Shown here piece after piece: positions 17,667 to 26,125 of a DNA stretch of 64,000 bases. Below the pieces are notes generated by a model. The model was not told the origin of the DNA. It ran no database searches and saw only the letters and a list, made by a program, of their open reading frames with translations. How positions within the stretch are numbered: the stretch's first letter is position 1; each line of letters opens with the position of its first letter. The stretch is from JAHEJJ01 sp965212205 (lineage in GTDB: Bacteria; Bacteroidota; Bacteroidia; Flavobacteriales; Flavobacteriaceae), in contig CBDBUX010000019.1 in the NCBI GenBank assembly GCA_965212205.1, positions 310,001 through 374,000 on the forward strand, read 5' to 3'. The position numbers and the translations under genes are program-made.

Positions 17667-18464
17667 TTAATCCTCAAATATCAGTTGCCCCCTGAACAGT
17701 ATTTCGACATCAACACTATCGGGCCGGTTCACGCTGATTAGGTCGCCGGTTCCTCTAACAATCCCTGTTAAACGCTGTTGAGGGTTGATCCTGATATCGT
17801 TCGAACCCCGATGATCCACCGTTACGTTTTGAGCTATAAGAGACGCTGCTTCGATCCGGGAATCACCGGCAGCCACTACAATGTTAAGCTCGCCTGCATT
17901 TCCGCTAAGCTCGAAATACGCAATTCCATTAACCACAATCCGCACCGAATCGGCATTCAGGTCGAGCTCGAAAGAGCCATCCGTAGTCTCCGATTCGGGA
18001 TCGAGGAAACTTTCGGAGATTAATAGTATATCGGTATATGGCAACACTCCTGCGCTTCGGATCGGGTAACCAGAGCTACTTCTGATCTCTTCCAGGTCGG
18101 GTGAGGTAACATAGATCTTTGTAATCCCATAGTCTCTTACAAAATTACAACTGATGTTGTTGCGCAGAACCAAGCGTCTGTCATCTACTGTTGCAGTAAT
18201 TTCTTTTCTCAAAAATTCTCCGGTTTCGATCTCTACTTTTTGTTCGATGCCCGGAACTAGGATCAATTCGATATTCTCGAAAACCGTGATCCGATCGAAG
18301 GCGCTTACAGAGACTTCTTCCCGTACTATGGTTCCTTCATTCCTAAAGCAGGCGGGTACGTCTTCCCCATTACAGGAGGTGGCCAGACCGACATAGATCA
18401 GGAGCATGAAAAAGATTCTCCCCGGGTAGGATACCATATATTTAAACGCCTGTTTTAGCATCAT
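17667..18464 (-). CDS. GIN-domain (DUF2807) lipoprotein
   Basis: The N-terminus ends in the lipobox LATSC near residue 31, so the protein is a predicted lipoprotein of 265 residues. The rest is a DUF2807 beta-repeat domain (FDRITVFENIELILVPG, EEIRSSSGYPIRS, DLISVNRPDSVDVEILFRGQ). It is the second GIN protein in the window and keeps its full C-terminus. It follows the PagL-like gene by four bases and is probably co-transcribed with it. No enzymatic function is known for the family. Confidence 0.85.
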   Translation of the reverse strand: MMLKQAFKYMVSYPGRIFFMLLIYVGLATSCNGEDVPACFRNEGTIVREEVSVSAFDRITVFENIELILVPGIEQKVEIETGEFLRKEITATVDDRRLVLRNNISCNFVRDYGITKIYVTSPDLEEIRSSSGYPIRSAGVLPYTDILLISESFLDPESETTDGSFELDLNADSVRIVVNGIAYFELSGNAGELNIVVAAGDSRIEAASLIAQNVTVDHRGSNDIRINPQQRLTGIVRGTGDLISVNRPDSVDVEILFRGQLIFED

Positions 18465-18468
18465 CTAT

Positions 18469-19575
18469 TTAAAGTCTTAATCCGATTCCAAATTCGACCG
18501 CTTCAGCTGCTGCGGCATGTGATTTAAGTGATATGGCCCCAAACCACTTGTTGCCAAAATAATGTTTTAAGCCCACCCGAATATAAGTCCGTCCTTCAAA
18601 ATCGAATGGATAGTAGGCATAATACCCCAGCTGAGCGATTATACTCAATCTGGATATAAACAATTCATGTCCTAAGAATATTCCAATTCGCTTGTAATCT
18701 GTATCCTCGGATACCCCAAGTTCAGGAAAAGAGATCGACTGATAGCGTATGAGCTCTTTTAAAAAATTAGAAAAGAAAAACTCGGTTCCCAATTGAAGTG
18801 CACTCGTGCGGCTTATGCGTTTATCTGCATAAAATGAAAAAATATAAAATGGAAATTGGCCGGAGTTTACCACATCACTCTCATTAATTCCGCTTCGAAA
18901 TACCAAATTATAGCGAATTGATTCTGTTATTTTAGGCAATTCCTTTCTTAAGTATTCATTATTCTCATCATCATCCAGATTATAAACAAGTCCGGCATGA
19001 AAGGCCAGAGTATTAGTCGAAGTATTTGGTGCCTTTACATTGGCATTGGAATAGTGGATCACCGAAAGCCCTGCCTTAACCCCCAATCTTTTGAGGATCC
19101 TTTCCTTGTAATAGTTGAGCATAAAGAAAGTAGAGCTCATTATCCTGGAACCATAGGCATTGTTCCTAAAATTATCATTCTTATCATACGGATTAGTGGT
19201 ATAGGCAAGTCCCTGCCCCACCCGTAGCTGGAGGTTACGCTTAAAAAAATAGAAATTATAGTGGGCATAAAGGCTAAAATTCTGACCCAGAGTAGGGTTT
19301 TTCATGTCCTGATATACAAAGGAAAGACCGGTATCCGGATATCCGTAGACTTGTTCCCATTCATTATGTCCAAATCTCTTCCTGTTTAATCCCAGGATAA
19401 AGCCGCCTGGATGCTCGGTAATCAAATGAGTGACATCGGCATTGTGCCGAATTACAGAGCCATAATACCCGCTGGCTTCGAGCGTGAAGCTTTTCGGATC
19501 CTGTTCAGACTGAGCGGAACAGAGGAGTGTCCCAAAGAGCAAATAAAAAATAAACCGGACATTCATGGGGTGCAA
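18469..19575 (-). CDS. Acyloxyacyl hydrolase / PagL-like outer membrane lipid A deacylase family protein
   Basis: The 368-residue protein has a signal peptide (cut near CSAQSE) and alternating hydrophobic strands typical of an outer membrane barrel. The C-terminal ISLKSHAAAAEAVEFGIGLRL carries the His preceded by a small polar residue that is characteristic of the Bacteroidota branch of lipid A 3-O-deacylases. The earlier GLSVIHYSNA may supply another active-site residue. A role in removing lipid A acyl chains is inferred from the family. An internal Met (MNVRFIFYLL) may be the true start. Confidence 0.78.
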   Translation of the reverse strand: MHPMNVRFIFYLLFGTLLCSAQSEQDPKSFTLEASGYYGSVIRHNADVTHLITEHPGGFILGLNRKRFGHNEWEQVYGYPDTGLSFVYQDMKNPTLGQNFSLYAHYNFYFFKRNLQLRVGQGLAYTTNPYDKNDNFRNNAYGSRIMSSTFFMLNYYKERILKRLGVKAGLSVIHYSNANVKAPNTSTNTLAFHAGLVYNLDDDENNEYLRKELPKITESIRYNLVFRSGINESDVVNSGQFPFYIFSFYADKRISRTSALQLGTEFFFSNFLKELIRYQSISFPELGVSEDTDYKRIGIFLGHELFISRLSIIAQLGYYAYYPFDFEGRTYIRVGLKHYFGNKWFGAISLKSHAAAAEAVEFGIGLRL

Positions 19576-19637
19576 ATGTAGCTATTTGATCGAATTGTCA
19601 GCAGATATCAATAGGAATGAATTAAATGGTAACAGAC

Positions 19638-20591
19638 TCAGAATACCGCTTTGGCAATCGCTTTGATATTATCCGATTTTCCCATCGAATAATAATGTAA
19701 AACAGGGATCCCCGCGGCTTTTAACTCTTTCGACTGCTCTATCGCCCATTCGATTCCTACCTGACGAACTTGTTTATTATCCTTACAGGCCTCTACAGCA
19801 TCAATCAGTTCCTGGGGAAGGTCGATCCTGAAGATCTGAGGTAAAATCTGAAGGTGCTTTTTGATCGCAATGGGCTTTACGCCCGGAAGTATGGGTACAT
19901 TGATGCCTTCTTTGCGCGCTGCGTCAACAAATTCAAAGTACTTTTTATTATCGAAAAACATCTGGGTCACCACATAATCTGCACCCAGTTTAATTTTATG
20001 TTTTAGCCATTTCAAATCTGTTTTCAATGAAGGTGCTTCCATATGTTTTTCCGGGTAACCCGCTACTCCTATGCAGAAATCGGCATTATGATCGGTTTCT
20101 ATAACTTCATGCAAATACTTTCCCCTTGTCAGGTTTCTAATCTGCTGTACCAGGTCTGAAGCATATAGATGCCCGCCATATGTAGGTTCGAAATATTTTT
20201 CCTCTTTCATAGCATCTCCACGGAGCGCCATAATATTGTCGATACCGAGATAGTGACAGTCTACCAGAAGGTATTCTGTCTCTTCCTTGGTAAAACCACC
20301 ACAGAGCACATGAGGTATGGTATCTACATCGAACTTGTGTTTAATAGAGGCACATATTCCCACGGTACCCGGCCTCATACGGGTTAATTTTTTATCGAGA
20401 AGTCCATCTCGGTCGATATATACATATTCTTCTCTCGATGTTGTTACATCGATAAAAGGCGGATTGAATTCCATAAGGGGTTCAATGTTTTTATGCAATT
20501 CGGTAATGCTACGTCCTTTAATAGGCGGTATGATCTCAAAAGAGAACAATGTTTCGCCCTTGGCTCTTTTTATATGTTCGGTTACTTTCAT
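19638..20591 (-). CDS. metF: Methylenetetrahydrofolate reductase
   Basis: MetF is a flavoprotein that reduces 5,10-methylene-THF to 5-methyl-THF, the methyl donor for methionine synthase. The TIM-barrel motifs FSFEIIPPIKG (about 16-26), DNIMALRGDAM (about 137-147) and DYVVTQMFFDNKKYFEF (about 219-235) are present, and 317 residues is normal. It follows metH by 69 bases on the same strand. Thus methyl-group synthesis and transfer are probably controlled together from the upstream SAM-I riboswitch. Confidence 0.95.
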   Translation of the reverse strand: MKVTEHIKRAKGETLFSFEIIPPIKGRSITELHKNIEPLMEFNPPFIDVTTSREEYVYIDRDGLLDKKLTRMRPGTVGICASIKHKFDVDTIPHVLCGGFTKEETEYLLVDCHYLGIDNIMALRGDAMKEEKYFEPTYGGHLYASDLVQQIRNLTRGKYLHEVIETDHNADFCIGVAGYPEKHMEAPSLKTDLKWLKHKIKLGADYVVTQMFFDNKKYFEFVDAARKEGINVPILPGVKPIAIKKHLQILPQIFRIDLPQELIDAVEACKDNKQVRQVGIEWAIEQSKELKAAGIPVLHYYSMGKSDNIKAIAKAVF

Positions 20592-20660
20592 TCCTATCTC
20601 ATTAATGGTTGGTTATTCAGTTTGGTATACCAACGCATCTGTATTAACCAGATTCTATAT

Positions 20661-23351
20661 TTATGTGTTATCGTTCAAAGTTGGGGTGAGCCATTTGCGA
20701 GCTTCCTCCAGATCGATCCCTTTTCTTTTGGCATAGTCTGTTAACTGATCCTCCTGGATCTTTCCCAGTCCGAAATACCGGGCTTGTGTATGCGCAAAAT
20801 AATATCCGCTGACACTTGCTGCGGGCCACATCGCCAGGTTTTCTGTAAGCGTAACTCCAATGTTCTCTTCCACTTCTAGTATCTTCCATATAGTTAGCTT
20901 CTCGAGATGATCAGGACATGCCGGATATCCTGGAGCGGGTCGTATACCACGATATTTTTCACCGATCAATTCTTCATTGGTGAGATGTTCTTTAATATCA
21001 TAACCCCAATATTTGGTACGCACTAATTCATGGAGATATTCTGCAAATGCTTCGGCCAGACGATCTGCCAGTGCTTTGATCATGATAGAGCCATAGTCGT
21101 CCATATTGTCCTGATAGGCCTGGGCCAGTTCTGCAGTTCCAAATCCCGCCGTCACACAAAAACATCCGATATAATCTTTAATACCGCTTTCCTCTGGGGC
21201 GATAAAATCGGACAGCGCCAGGTTGGGTATGCCCACCTTTTTCTTAGACTGCTGACGCAGTGTTCTAAAGTTTGTATCTCCATGGGCGAGATTAACCAAT
21301 ATGTCATCTCCCTTGCTGTTAGCAGGAAAAATTCCAAAAACAGCTTTAGCTTCAAGCTTTCTTTCTTCGATGATTTCAGTGAGCATTTTTTGAGCATCAT
21401 GAAACAATTCCCGGGCTTGATTGCCAACCAGGGAATCTTCCAGGATTTTAGGGTACTTCCCATGCAGATCCCAGCTCCTGAAAAAGGGCGACCAGTCGAT
21501 ATAGTCCACCAACTTTTTCATGTCGAAATCTTTAAACACATGCAAGCCTGGTATTTTGGGAACGGATATATCGCTGGTTGGCCAGTTGATTTGCAAACGG
21601 TTACTTCTGGCCTCTTCCAGGGTCAGGTATTCTTTTTGCTTTCTGCGCTTGAGGAATTTCTCCCTGAAAGACTCATAATCGAGTTTTATTTCCTTTTTAT
21701 AGGCATTCGAGTTCTTTTTATGCAGTAAATCGCCTACTACTGTGACTGCACGTGAGGCATCGTTTACATGTACCACCGAAGCACTGTATTGAGGATCTAT
21801 CTTGACCGCTGTATGTGCCTTACTGGTAGTTGCTCCCCCGATCAATAGCGGCAGTCGGAACTCCTGACGTTCCATTTCCTTTGCCAGGAATACCATTTCG
21901 TCGAGCGAGGGCGTAATTAAACCGCTCAGCCCGATGATATCTACCTGATGCTCTTTTGCGGCTTCGATGATTTTTTCAGGAGGAACCATAACTCCAAGAT
22001 CCACAATTTGGTAGTTATTGCAACTAAGTACAACACTGACAATATTCTTACCGATATCGTGTACATCTCCTTTAACGGTGGCCATCAAAATTTTGCCGGC
22101 ATGATTAGTGTTTTCTTCTTTGGCAGCCTCAATATATGGTGTGAGATGGGCTACCGCTTTTTTCATGACCCGTGCCGATTTAACCACTTGAGGCAAAAAC
22201 ATTTTCCCATTACCAAAAAGGTCTCCCACCACGTTCATTCCGGTCATCAGATGACCTTCAATGACCCCGAGCGGCCTGTTTACGGATAGCCTTGCCTCCT
22301 CTATATCCTCCTCAATATATTTATCGATTCCCTTAACCAATGCCCTGGTGATCCTTTCCTGTAACGGTTCAGATCTCCAGGCAAGATCCTCATTTTTGCT
22401 TTTTTTGGTCGTTTCCACGGTTTGAGCATAGTCCAGCAATCGTTCTGTAGCATCATCCCTGCGGTCCAGAATTACATCTTCAACATAGTCCAGAAGATCT
22501 TTTGGAATATCATCATAAATCTCCAGCATAGCCGGATTTACAATCCCGATATTCATCCCTGCTTTTATGGCATGGTATAAGAATACAGAATGCATAGCCT
22601 CCCTAACCGTATTATTTCCTCTAAAGCTAAAGGAGACGTTACTGACTCCGCCACTTACACTGCAATGTGGCAGATTCTTCTTTACCCAGGCGGTGGCTTC
22701 GATAAAATCCAAGGCATTCCGCCTGTGTTCCTCCATCCCGGTGGCTACCGGGAATATATTCAGATCGAAGATGATATCTTCGGGAGGAAATCCGACCTGC
22801 CCGGTGAGCAAATCATACGAACGTTGCGCGATCTCAATCCTCCTTTTATAGTTGTCGGCCTGGCCAATTTCATCGAATGCCATAACGATTACCGCAGCAC
22901 CATAGCGCCTGATCATTTTAGCCTGTAGGATGAATTCTTTTTCTCCTTCCTTTAAACTGATGGAGTTCACCACACATTTTCCCTGTACGGTTTGTAATCC
23001 GGCTTCAAGTATTTCCCATTTAGAACTATCGATCATTATGGGCACTCTTGCGATATCGGGTTCTGCGACGAGAAGGCTAAGAAATTTTACCATAGCCTGT
23101 TTACCATCGATCATCCCATCATCCATATTAACATCGATGATCTGGGCACCCCCTTCTACCTGATGACGTGCAATATCGAGAGCTTCTTCGTACTTCTCCT
23201 CTTTGATAAGTCTGAGAAATTTCCTGGATCCCGCAACGTTGGTGCGTTCCCCTACATTTATGAAGTTGCTCTCGGGTGTCACCACCAGCGGCTCTAAACC
23301 CGATAATTTCAGGTATCTATCCCCTATTTTTTTATCTAAAACCTTCATCAT
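20661..23351 (-). CDS. metH: Cobalamin-dependent methionine synthase, C-terminal polypeptide (pterin, cobalamin and activation domains)
   Basis: The 896 residues hold the folate-binding barrel (about 20-280), the cap domain (about 320-410), the B12-binding domain with DVHDIG at 429-434 (His431 being the cobalt ligand) and the SAM-dependent activation domain (about 600-896, with RPAPGYPACPDH and PAASVSGYYFAHTQARYFG). The homocysteine-binding module is the separate upstream gene. The ATG directly abuts that gene's stop codon and is in the same frame. Flavobacteria commonly encode MetH as two chains. Confidence 0.95.
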   Translation of the reverse strand: MMKVLDKKIGDRYLKLSGLEPLVVTPESNFINVGERTNVAGSRKFLRLIKEEKYEEALDIARHQVEGGAQIIDVNMDDGMIDGKQAMVKFLSLLVAEPDIARVPIMIDSSKWEILEAGLQTVQGKCVVNSISLKEGEKEFILQAKMIRRYGAAVIVMAFDEIGQADNYKRRIEIAQRSYDLLTGQVGFPPEDIIFDLNIFPVATGMEEHRRNALDFIEATAWVKKNLPHCSVSGGVSNVSFSFRGNNTVREAMHSVFLYHAIKAGMNIGIVNPAMLEIYDDIPKDLLDYVEDVILDRRDDATERLLDYAQTVETTKKSKNEDLAWRSEPLQERITRALVKGIDKYIEEDIEEARLSVNRPLGVIEGHLMTGMNVVGDLFGNGKMFLPQVVKSARVMKKAVAHLTPYIEAAKEENTNHAGKILMATVKGDVHDIGKNIVSVVLSCNNYQIVDLGVMVPPEKIIEAAKEHQVDIIGLSGLITPSLDEMVFLAKEMERQEFRLPLLIGGATTSKAHTAVKIDPQYSASVVHVNDASRAVTVVGDLLHKKNSNAYKKEIKLDYESFREKFLKRRKQKEYLTLEEARSNRLQINWPTSDISVPKIPGLHVFKDFDMKKLVDYIDWSPFFRSWDLHGKYPKILEDSLVGNQARELFHDAQKMLTEIIEERKLEAKAVFGIFPANSKGDDILVNLAHGDTNFRTLRQQSKKKVGIPNLALSDFIAPEESGIKDYIGCFCVTAGFGTAELAQAYQDNMDDYGSIMIKALADRLAEAFAEYLHELVRTKYWGYDIKEHLTNEELIGEKYRGIRPAPGYPACPDHLEKLTIWKILEVEENIGVTLTENLAMWPAASVSGYYFAHTQARYFGLGKIQEDQLTDYAKRKGIDLEEARKWLTPTLNDNT

Positions 23352-24392
23352 TCAAAAGGTAGACCAAGGTTCCACCGATACACTCGGAATAGTCCTGGGT
23401 TTATAATTCTTAACTAATTTGGTAATGGCTTTGATATGTGCAGGGGTAGTTCCGCAACACCCTCCCACGATATTAACGAGCTTTTTTTCCAGATAAATTC
23501 GAATTTGATCGGCCATTTGCTGTGGTGACTGATCGTATTCTCCAAAAGCATTCGGCAGGCCGGCATTGGGATGAGCAGAGACTGCAAAGCCCGATTTTGC
23601 GGATAAAATCTCGAGATAAGGTGTCAGCTGATCAGCGCCCAGCGCACAATTAAAACCTATGGATAATAGTGGAATATGAGAAACAGATACCATAAATGCT
23701 TCGGCTGTCTGGCCAGATAATGTTCTTCCTGAAGCGTCTGTTATTGTTCCGCTGAGCATTATTGGAACATCTATTTGTTTTTCTTCTTTGACCTCCTCAA
23801 TTGCGAATAATGCCGCCTTGGCATTCAAGGTGTCAAAAATGGTCTCGACCAGCAGGATATCAACTCCGCCATCGAGCAGTCCCACAATCTGTTCTTTATA
23901 AGCAAGGCTTAATTCTTTGAAGGTAATCGCACGAAATCCAGGGTCATTTACATCTGGAGACATGCTGGTGGTTTTATTAGTCGGCCCGATGCTCCCGGCT
24001 ACAAATCTCGGCTTTTCCGGTTCTATTGTAGTGAATTCATCCGCCACCTTTTTCGCAATTCTGGCCGCTTCGAAGTTGATCTCGTATACCAAGTTTTCCA
24101 TTTGATAATCTGCCATCCCCACGCTGGTGCTCGAAAATGTATTCGTCTCGACAATATCAGCTCCGGCCTCGAAATATTTTCGATGGATTTCAGCGATCGC
24201 TTCGGGTTGTGTAAGCGTCAGCAAATCGTTGTTTCCCTGCAAAGAAACGGGCCAGTCCTCGAATCGGCTGGAGCGAAAATCTTTTTCAGAAAAGCGGTAT
24301 TGCTGTAACATGGTTCCCATGGCGCCATCCAGGACCAGTATTCTTTTTTCAAGTACGTCTTTAATCGCAGACATAATAAACGGGGTGGCCAT
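23352..24392 (-). CDS. metH: Methionine synthase, N-terminal homocysteine S-methyltransferase polypeptide
   Basis: This 346-residue zinc barrel binds homocysteine for methyl transfer from B12. It has the LDGAMGTMLQQ start motif, FNCALGA with the first zinc cysteine (near 243) and GGCCGTTPAHI with the Cys pair (near 311). It ends in TGA, immediately followed in the same frame by the ATG of the second chain. The frame opens with MATPFIMSAIKD, and the inner ATG at 24374 is also possible. It is the first gene after a SAM-I riboswitch, so it should be repressed when SAM is plentiful. Confidence 0.93.
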   Translation of the reverse strand: MATPFIMSAIKDVLEKRILVLDGAMGTMLQQYRFSEKDFRSSRFEDWPVSLQGNNDLLTLTQPEAIAEIHRKYFEAGADIVETNTFSSTSVGMADYQMENLVYEINFEAARIAKKVADEFTTIEPEKPRFVAGSIGPTNKTTSMSPDVNDPGFRAITFKELSLAYKEQIVGLLDGGVDILLVETIFDTLNAKAALFAIEEVKEEKQIDVPIMLSGTITDASGRTLSGQTAEAFMVSVSHIPLLSIGFNCALGADQLTPYLEILSAKSGFAVSAHPNAGLPNAFGEYDQSPQQMADQIRIYLEKKLVNIVGGCCGTTPAHIKAITKLVKNYKPRTIPSVSVEPWSTF

Positions 24393-24452
24393 TGTGGCCT
24401 TTTTATAGTGATGATCAAGAAAGGATTAGAATAGATGAATCTACCTTTGCGG

Positions 24453-24555
24453 GTTATCTTCCCCCGGGATGCAGGGATAGAATGTAGCACCTTCTTTAAA
24501 GATAAAGGGTTGCTAAGGTCTCAACGGGTCTATTCCCTCCACCTTTCTTGATAAC
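24453..24555 (-). ncRNA. SAM-I (S-box) riboswitch upstream of metH
   Basis: On the minus strand the S-box core is recognisable: GTTATCAAGAAAGGTGGAGG, then GACCCGTTGAGACC, AGCAACC and GGTGCTACATTC. P1 closes between GTTATC (24555-24550) and GATAAC (24458-24453). The element precedes the two metH genes and metF on the same strand, which matches the known methionine-gene targets of this class. The expression platform in the following 60 bases is not a standard terminator. Confidence 0.93.
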
Positions 24556-24648
24556 ATTTCAGTGAAATAATGAACTCAATGCAAAGAAAAGGTAGTTGGG
24601 GATTATAAGCAAGATTTTGCGGGATTATTTAGTTAGGATCCATATCGA

Positions 24649-24683
24649 AAAGGCCCCGAAAACTAACGATTTCCAGGGCCTTT
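24649..24683 (-). terminator. Intrinsic terminator after the siroheme/sulfite reductase operon
   Basis: On the minus strand AAAGGCCC and GGGCCTTT form an eight-base-pair stem, with a smaller GAAA/TTTC helix inside the loop and U residues after it. It lies 38 bases beyond the stop of the precorrin-2 dehydrogenase gene, the last gene of the cys operon. It separates that operon from the metH SAM-I riboswitch. Confidence 0.75.
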
Positions 24684-24721
24684 CTACCAATTATGAACTA
24701 AAAAACACTAATAGTAAAAAG

Positions 24722-25315
24722 CTAGAAATCGTCCTTATCGACCAAAATTTCGGTCAGACGATTCATTTTTTGCACTTTATGTTCGAAATCGCCTTTAAGT
24801 TTCTTGCGGTATCTATTGAGATTTTCCACCATAGTACTGATATCTTCGGGCAACACCTCCTCGAAAAATTGTCGTAGACGTTTAGCCGTTGTAGGTGATT
24901 TTCCATTTGTGGAAATGGCAAGCTTAACATGGCCCTTGGTGACAATACCTCCCATATAAAAATCACAAAGGGGAGGATTATCGGCTACGTTGATTAATTT
25001 GTCCATCGATCTGCAATCTCTATATATCTCAAGGTTGGTCGCAGGCTTATCGGTAGCAGCAATTACAATATAATATCCCTGAAGATAGTCCGGGTTATAT
25101 TTATCGATAATCAACTCAACATTATATGCCTGGGCAATTCTCCTTGTTCCCTCCCTGATCAATGGGGCCAGGATGGTAACCCGGGCATCCGGACTCGATT
25201 TTGTTAGAAAGTTTAACTTTTCTTCGGCAACAAAACCACCACCTACGATGAGAATCCGAAGATTTGATGACTTTAGAAATATAGGATAGAGTGTATTGCG
25301 CTCCATTTTAAGCAA
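24722..25315 (-). CDS. Precorrin-2 dehydrogenase / sirohydrochlorin ferrochelatase-like protein (CysG N-terminal type)
   Basis: The 197-residue protein oxidises precorrin-2 with NAD and may insert iron to make siroheme. The NAD-binding loop LRILIVGGGFVAEEKL is at about 18-33. The family motif ADNPPLCDFYMGGIV is near 110, followed by HVKLAISTNGKSPTTAKRLR. It corresponds to the first domain of enterobacterial CysG, with the methyltransferase domain encoded by the adjacent cobA gene, which it overlaps by eight bases. Its product is the cofactor of the sulfite reductase in the same operon. Confidence 0.92.
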   Translation of the reverse strand: MLKMERNTLYPIFLKSSNLRILIVGGGFVAEEKLNFLTKSSPDARVTILAPLIREGTRRIAQAYNVELIIDKYNPDYLQGYYIVIAATDKPATNLEIYRDCRSMDKLINVADNPPLCDFYMGGIVTKGHVKLAISTNGKSPTTAKRLRQFFEEVLPEDISTMVENLNRYRKKLKGDFEHKVQKMNRLTEILVDKDDF

Positions 25316-26123
25316 GTTGTTTTGTTAGCTGTTTCTGGGTATTAAGTAGTTTCTCATGGTGATTTACCACCTCTCCGATGATAATAATTGCCGGATTGCT
25401 GAGTGATAACTTCTCTACCTCGCTTTGGATCGTATCGATTGTGCCAATTCCCATTTTTTGGTTAATTGTGGTTCCGTTTTGAATTACGGCCAACGGTAAT
25501 TTTCCTTTGCCTTCCTTCTTAAAACAGTCTACAATAGCATTGAGTTTAGACATCCCCATCAAAATCACAACGGTCGCAGTTGATTTGGCTGCAAGGGATA
25601 CATCTGATGACAAACGGTGGTTTCGCGTGGTGCCGGTAATCACCCAGAAACTTTCAGCGGCGCCTCTTTTTGTAACCGGGATATTCATAGCCGCCGGGAC
25701 AGCCACTGCAGAGGATATGCCGGGTATAACTTTTACTTCAACTCCATGCGCCGAAGCATATTCCATTTCTTCAGCACCCCTGCCAAAAACAAAGGGGTCG
25801 CCCCCTTTTAATCGCACAACATGCTTACCCTGATGCGCACGCTGTACTATCAGCTCGTTGATCTGTTCCTGTTGGAAGGCATAACAGCCTTTTCGCTTGC
25901 CGACGTAAATATGCTCTGCATTCTTAGCATGGTTTAACAACTCAGGATCGATCAAAGCGTCGTATAAAACCGTATCGGCACTTTGAAGGGCCTTAATGGC
26001 CTTTAAGGTGATCAGCTCGGGATCGCCCGGGCCGGCTCCTACCACAGACAGCGAACCGAATTGTGTCTTTCCAATCGGATCATGGAAGTCAGGACTGGTA
26101 ATATGTTTTATTGTGTTAGGCAT
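25308..26123 (-). CDS. cobA: Uroporphyrinogen-III C-methyltransferase
   Basis: This SAM-dependent enzyme methylates uroporphyrinogen III twice to precorrin-2, the branch to siroheme. Clear motifs are VGAGPGDPELITLKAIKAL (about 28-46), VVRLKGGDPFVFGRGAEE (about 100-117) and GISSAVAVPAAMNIPVT (about 135-151). At 271 residues it is a single-domain SUMT. It sits between sulfite reductase (two-base gap) and the dehydrogenase gene, so its job here is siroheme for sulfite reduction. Confidence 0.94.
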   Translation of the reverse strand: MPNTIKHITSPDFHDPIGKTQFGSLSVVGAGPGDPELITLKAIKALQSADTVLYDALIDPELLNHAKNAEHIYVGKRKGCYAFQQEQINELIVQRAHQGKHVVRLKGGDPFVFGRGAEEMEYASAHGVEVKVIPGISSAVAVPAAMNIPVTKRGAAESFWVITGTTRNHRLSSDVSLAAKSTATVVILMGMSKLNAIVDCFKKEGKGKLPLAVIQNGTTINQKMGIGTIDTIQSEVEKLSLSNPAIIIIGEVVNHHEKLLNTQKQLTKQLA

Positions 26124-26125
26124 CC

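Noticed and set aside
23352..24392. metH as a broken gene
   Set aside because: The chains are separated by a clean stop-start in frame, each is complete, and flavobacteria commonly have split MetH. This is not a frameshift like the other five.
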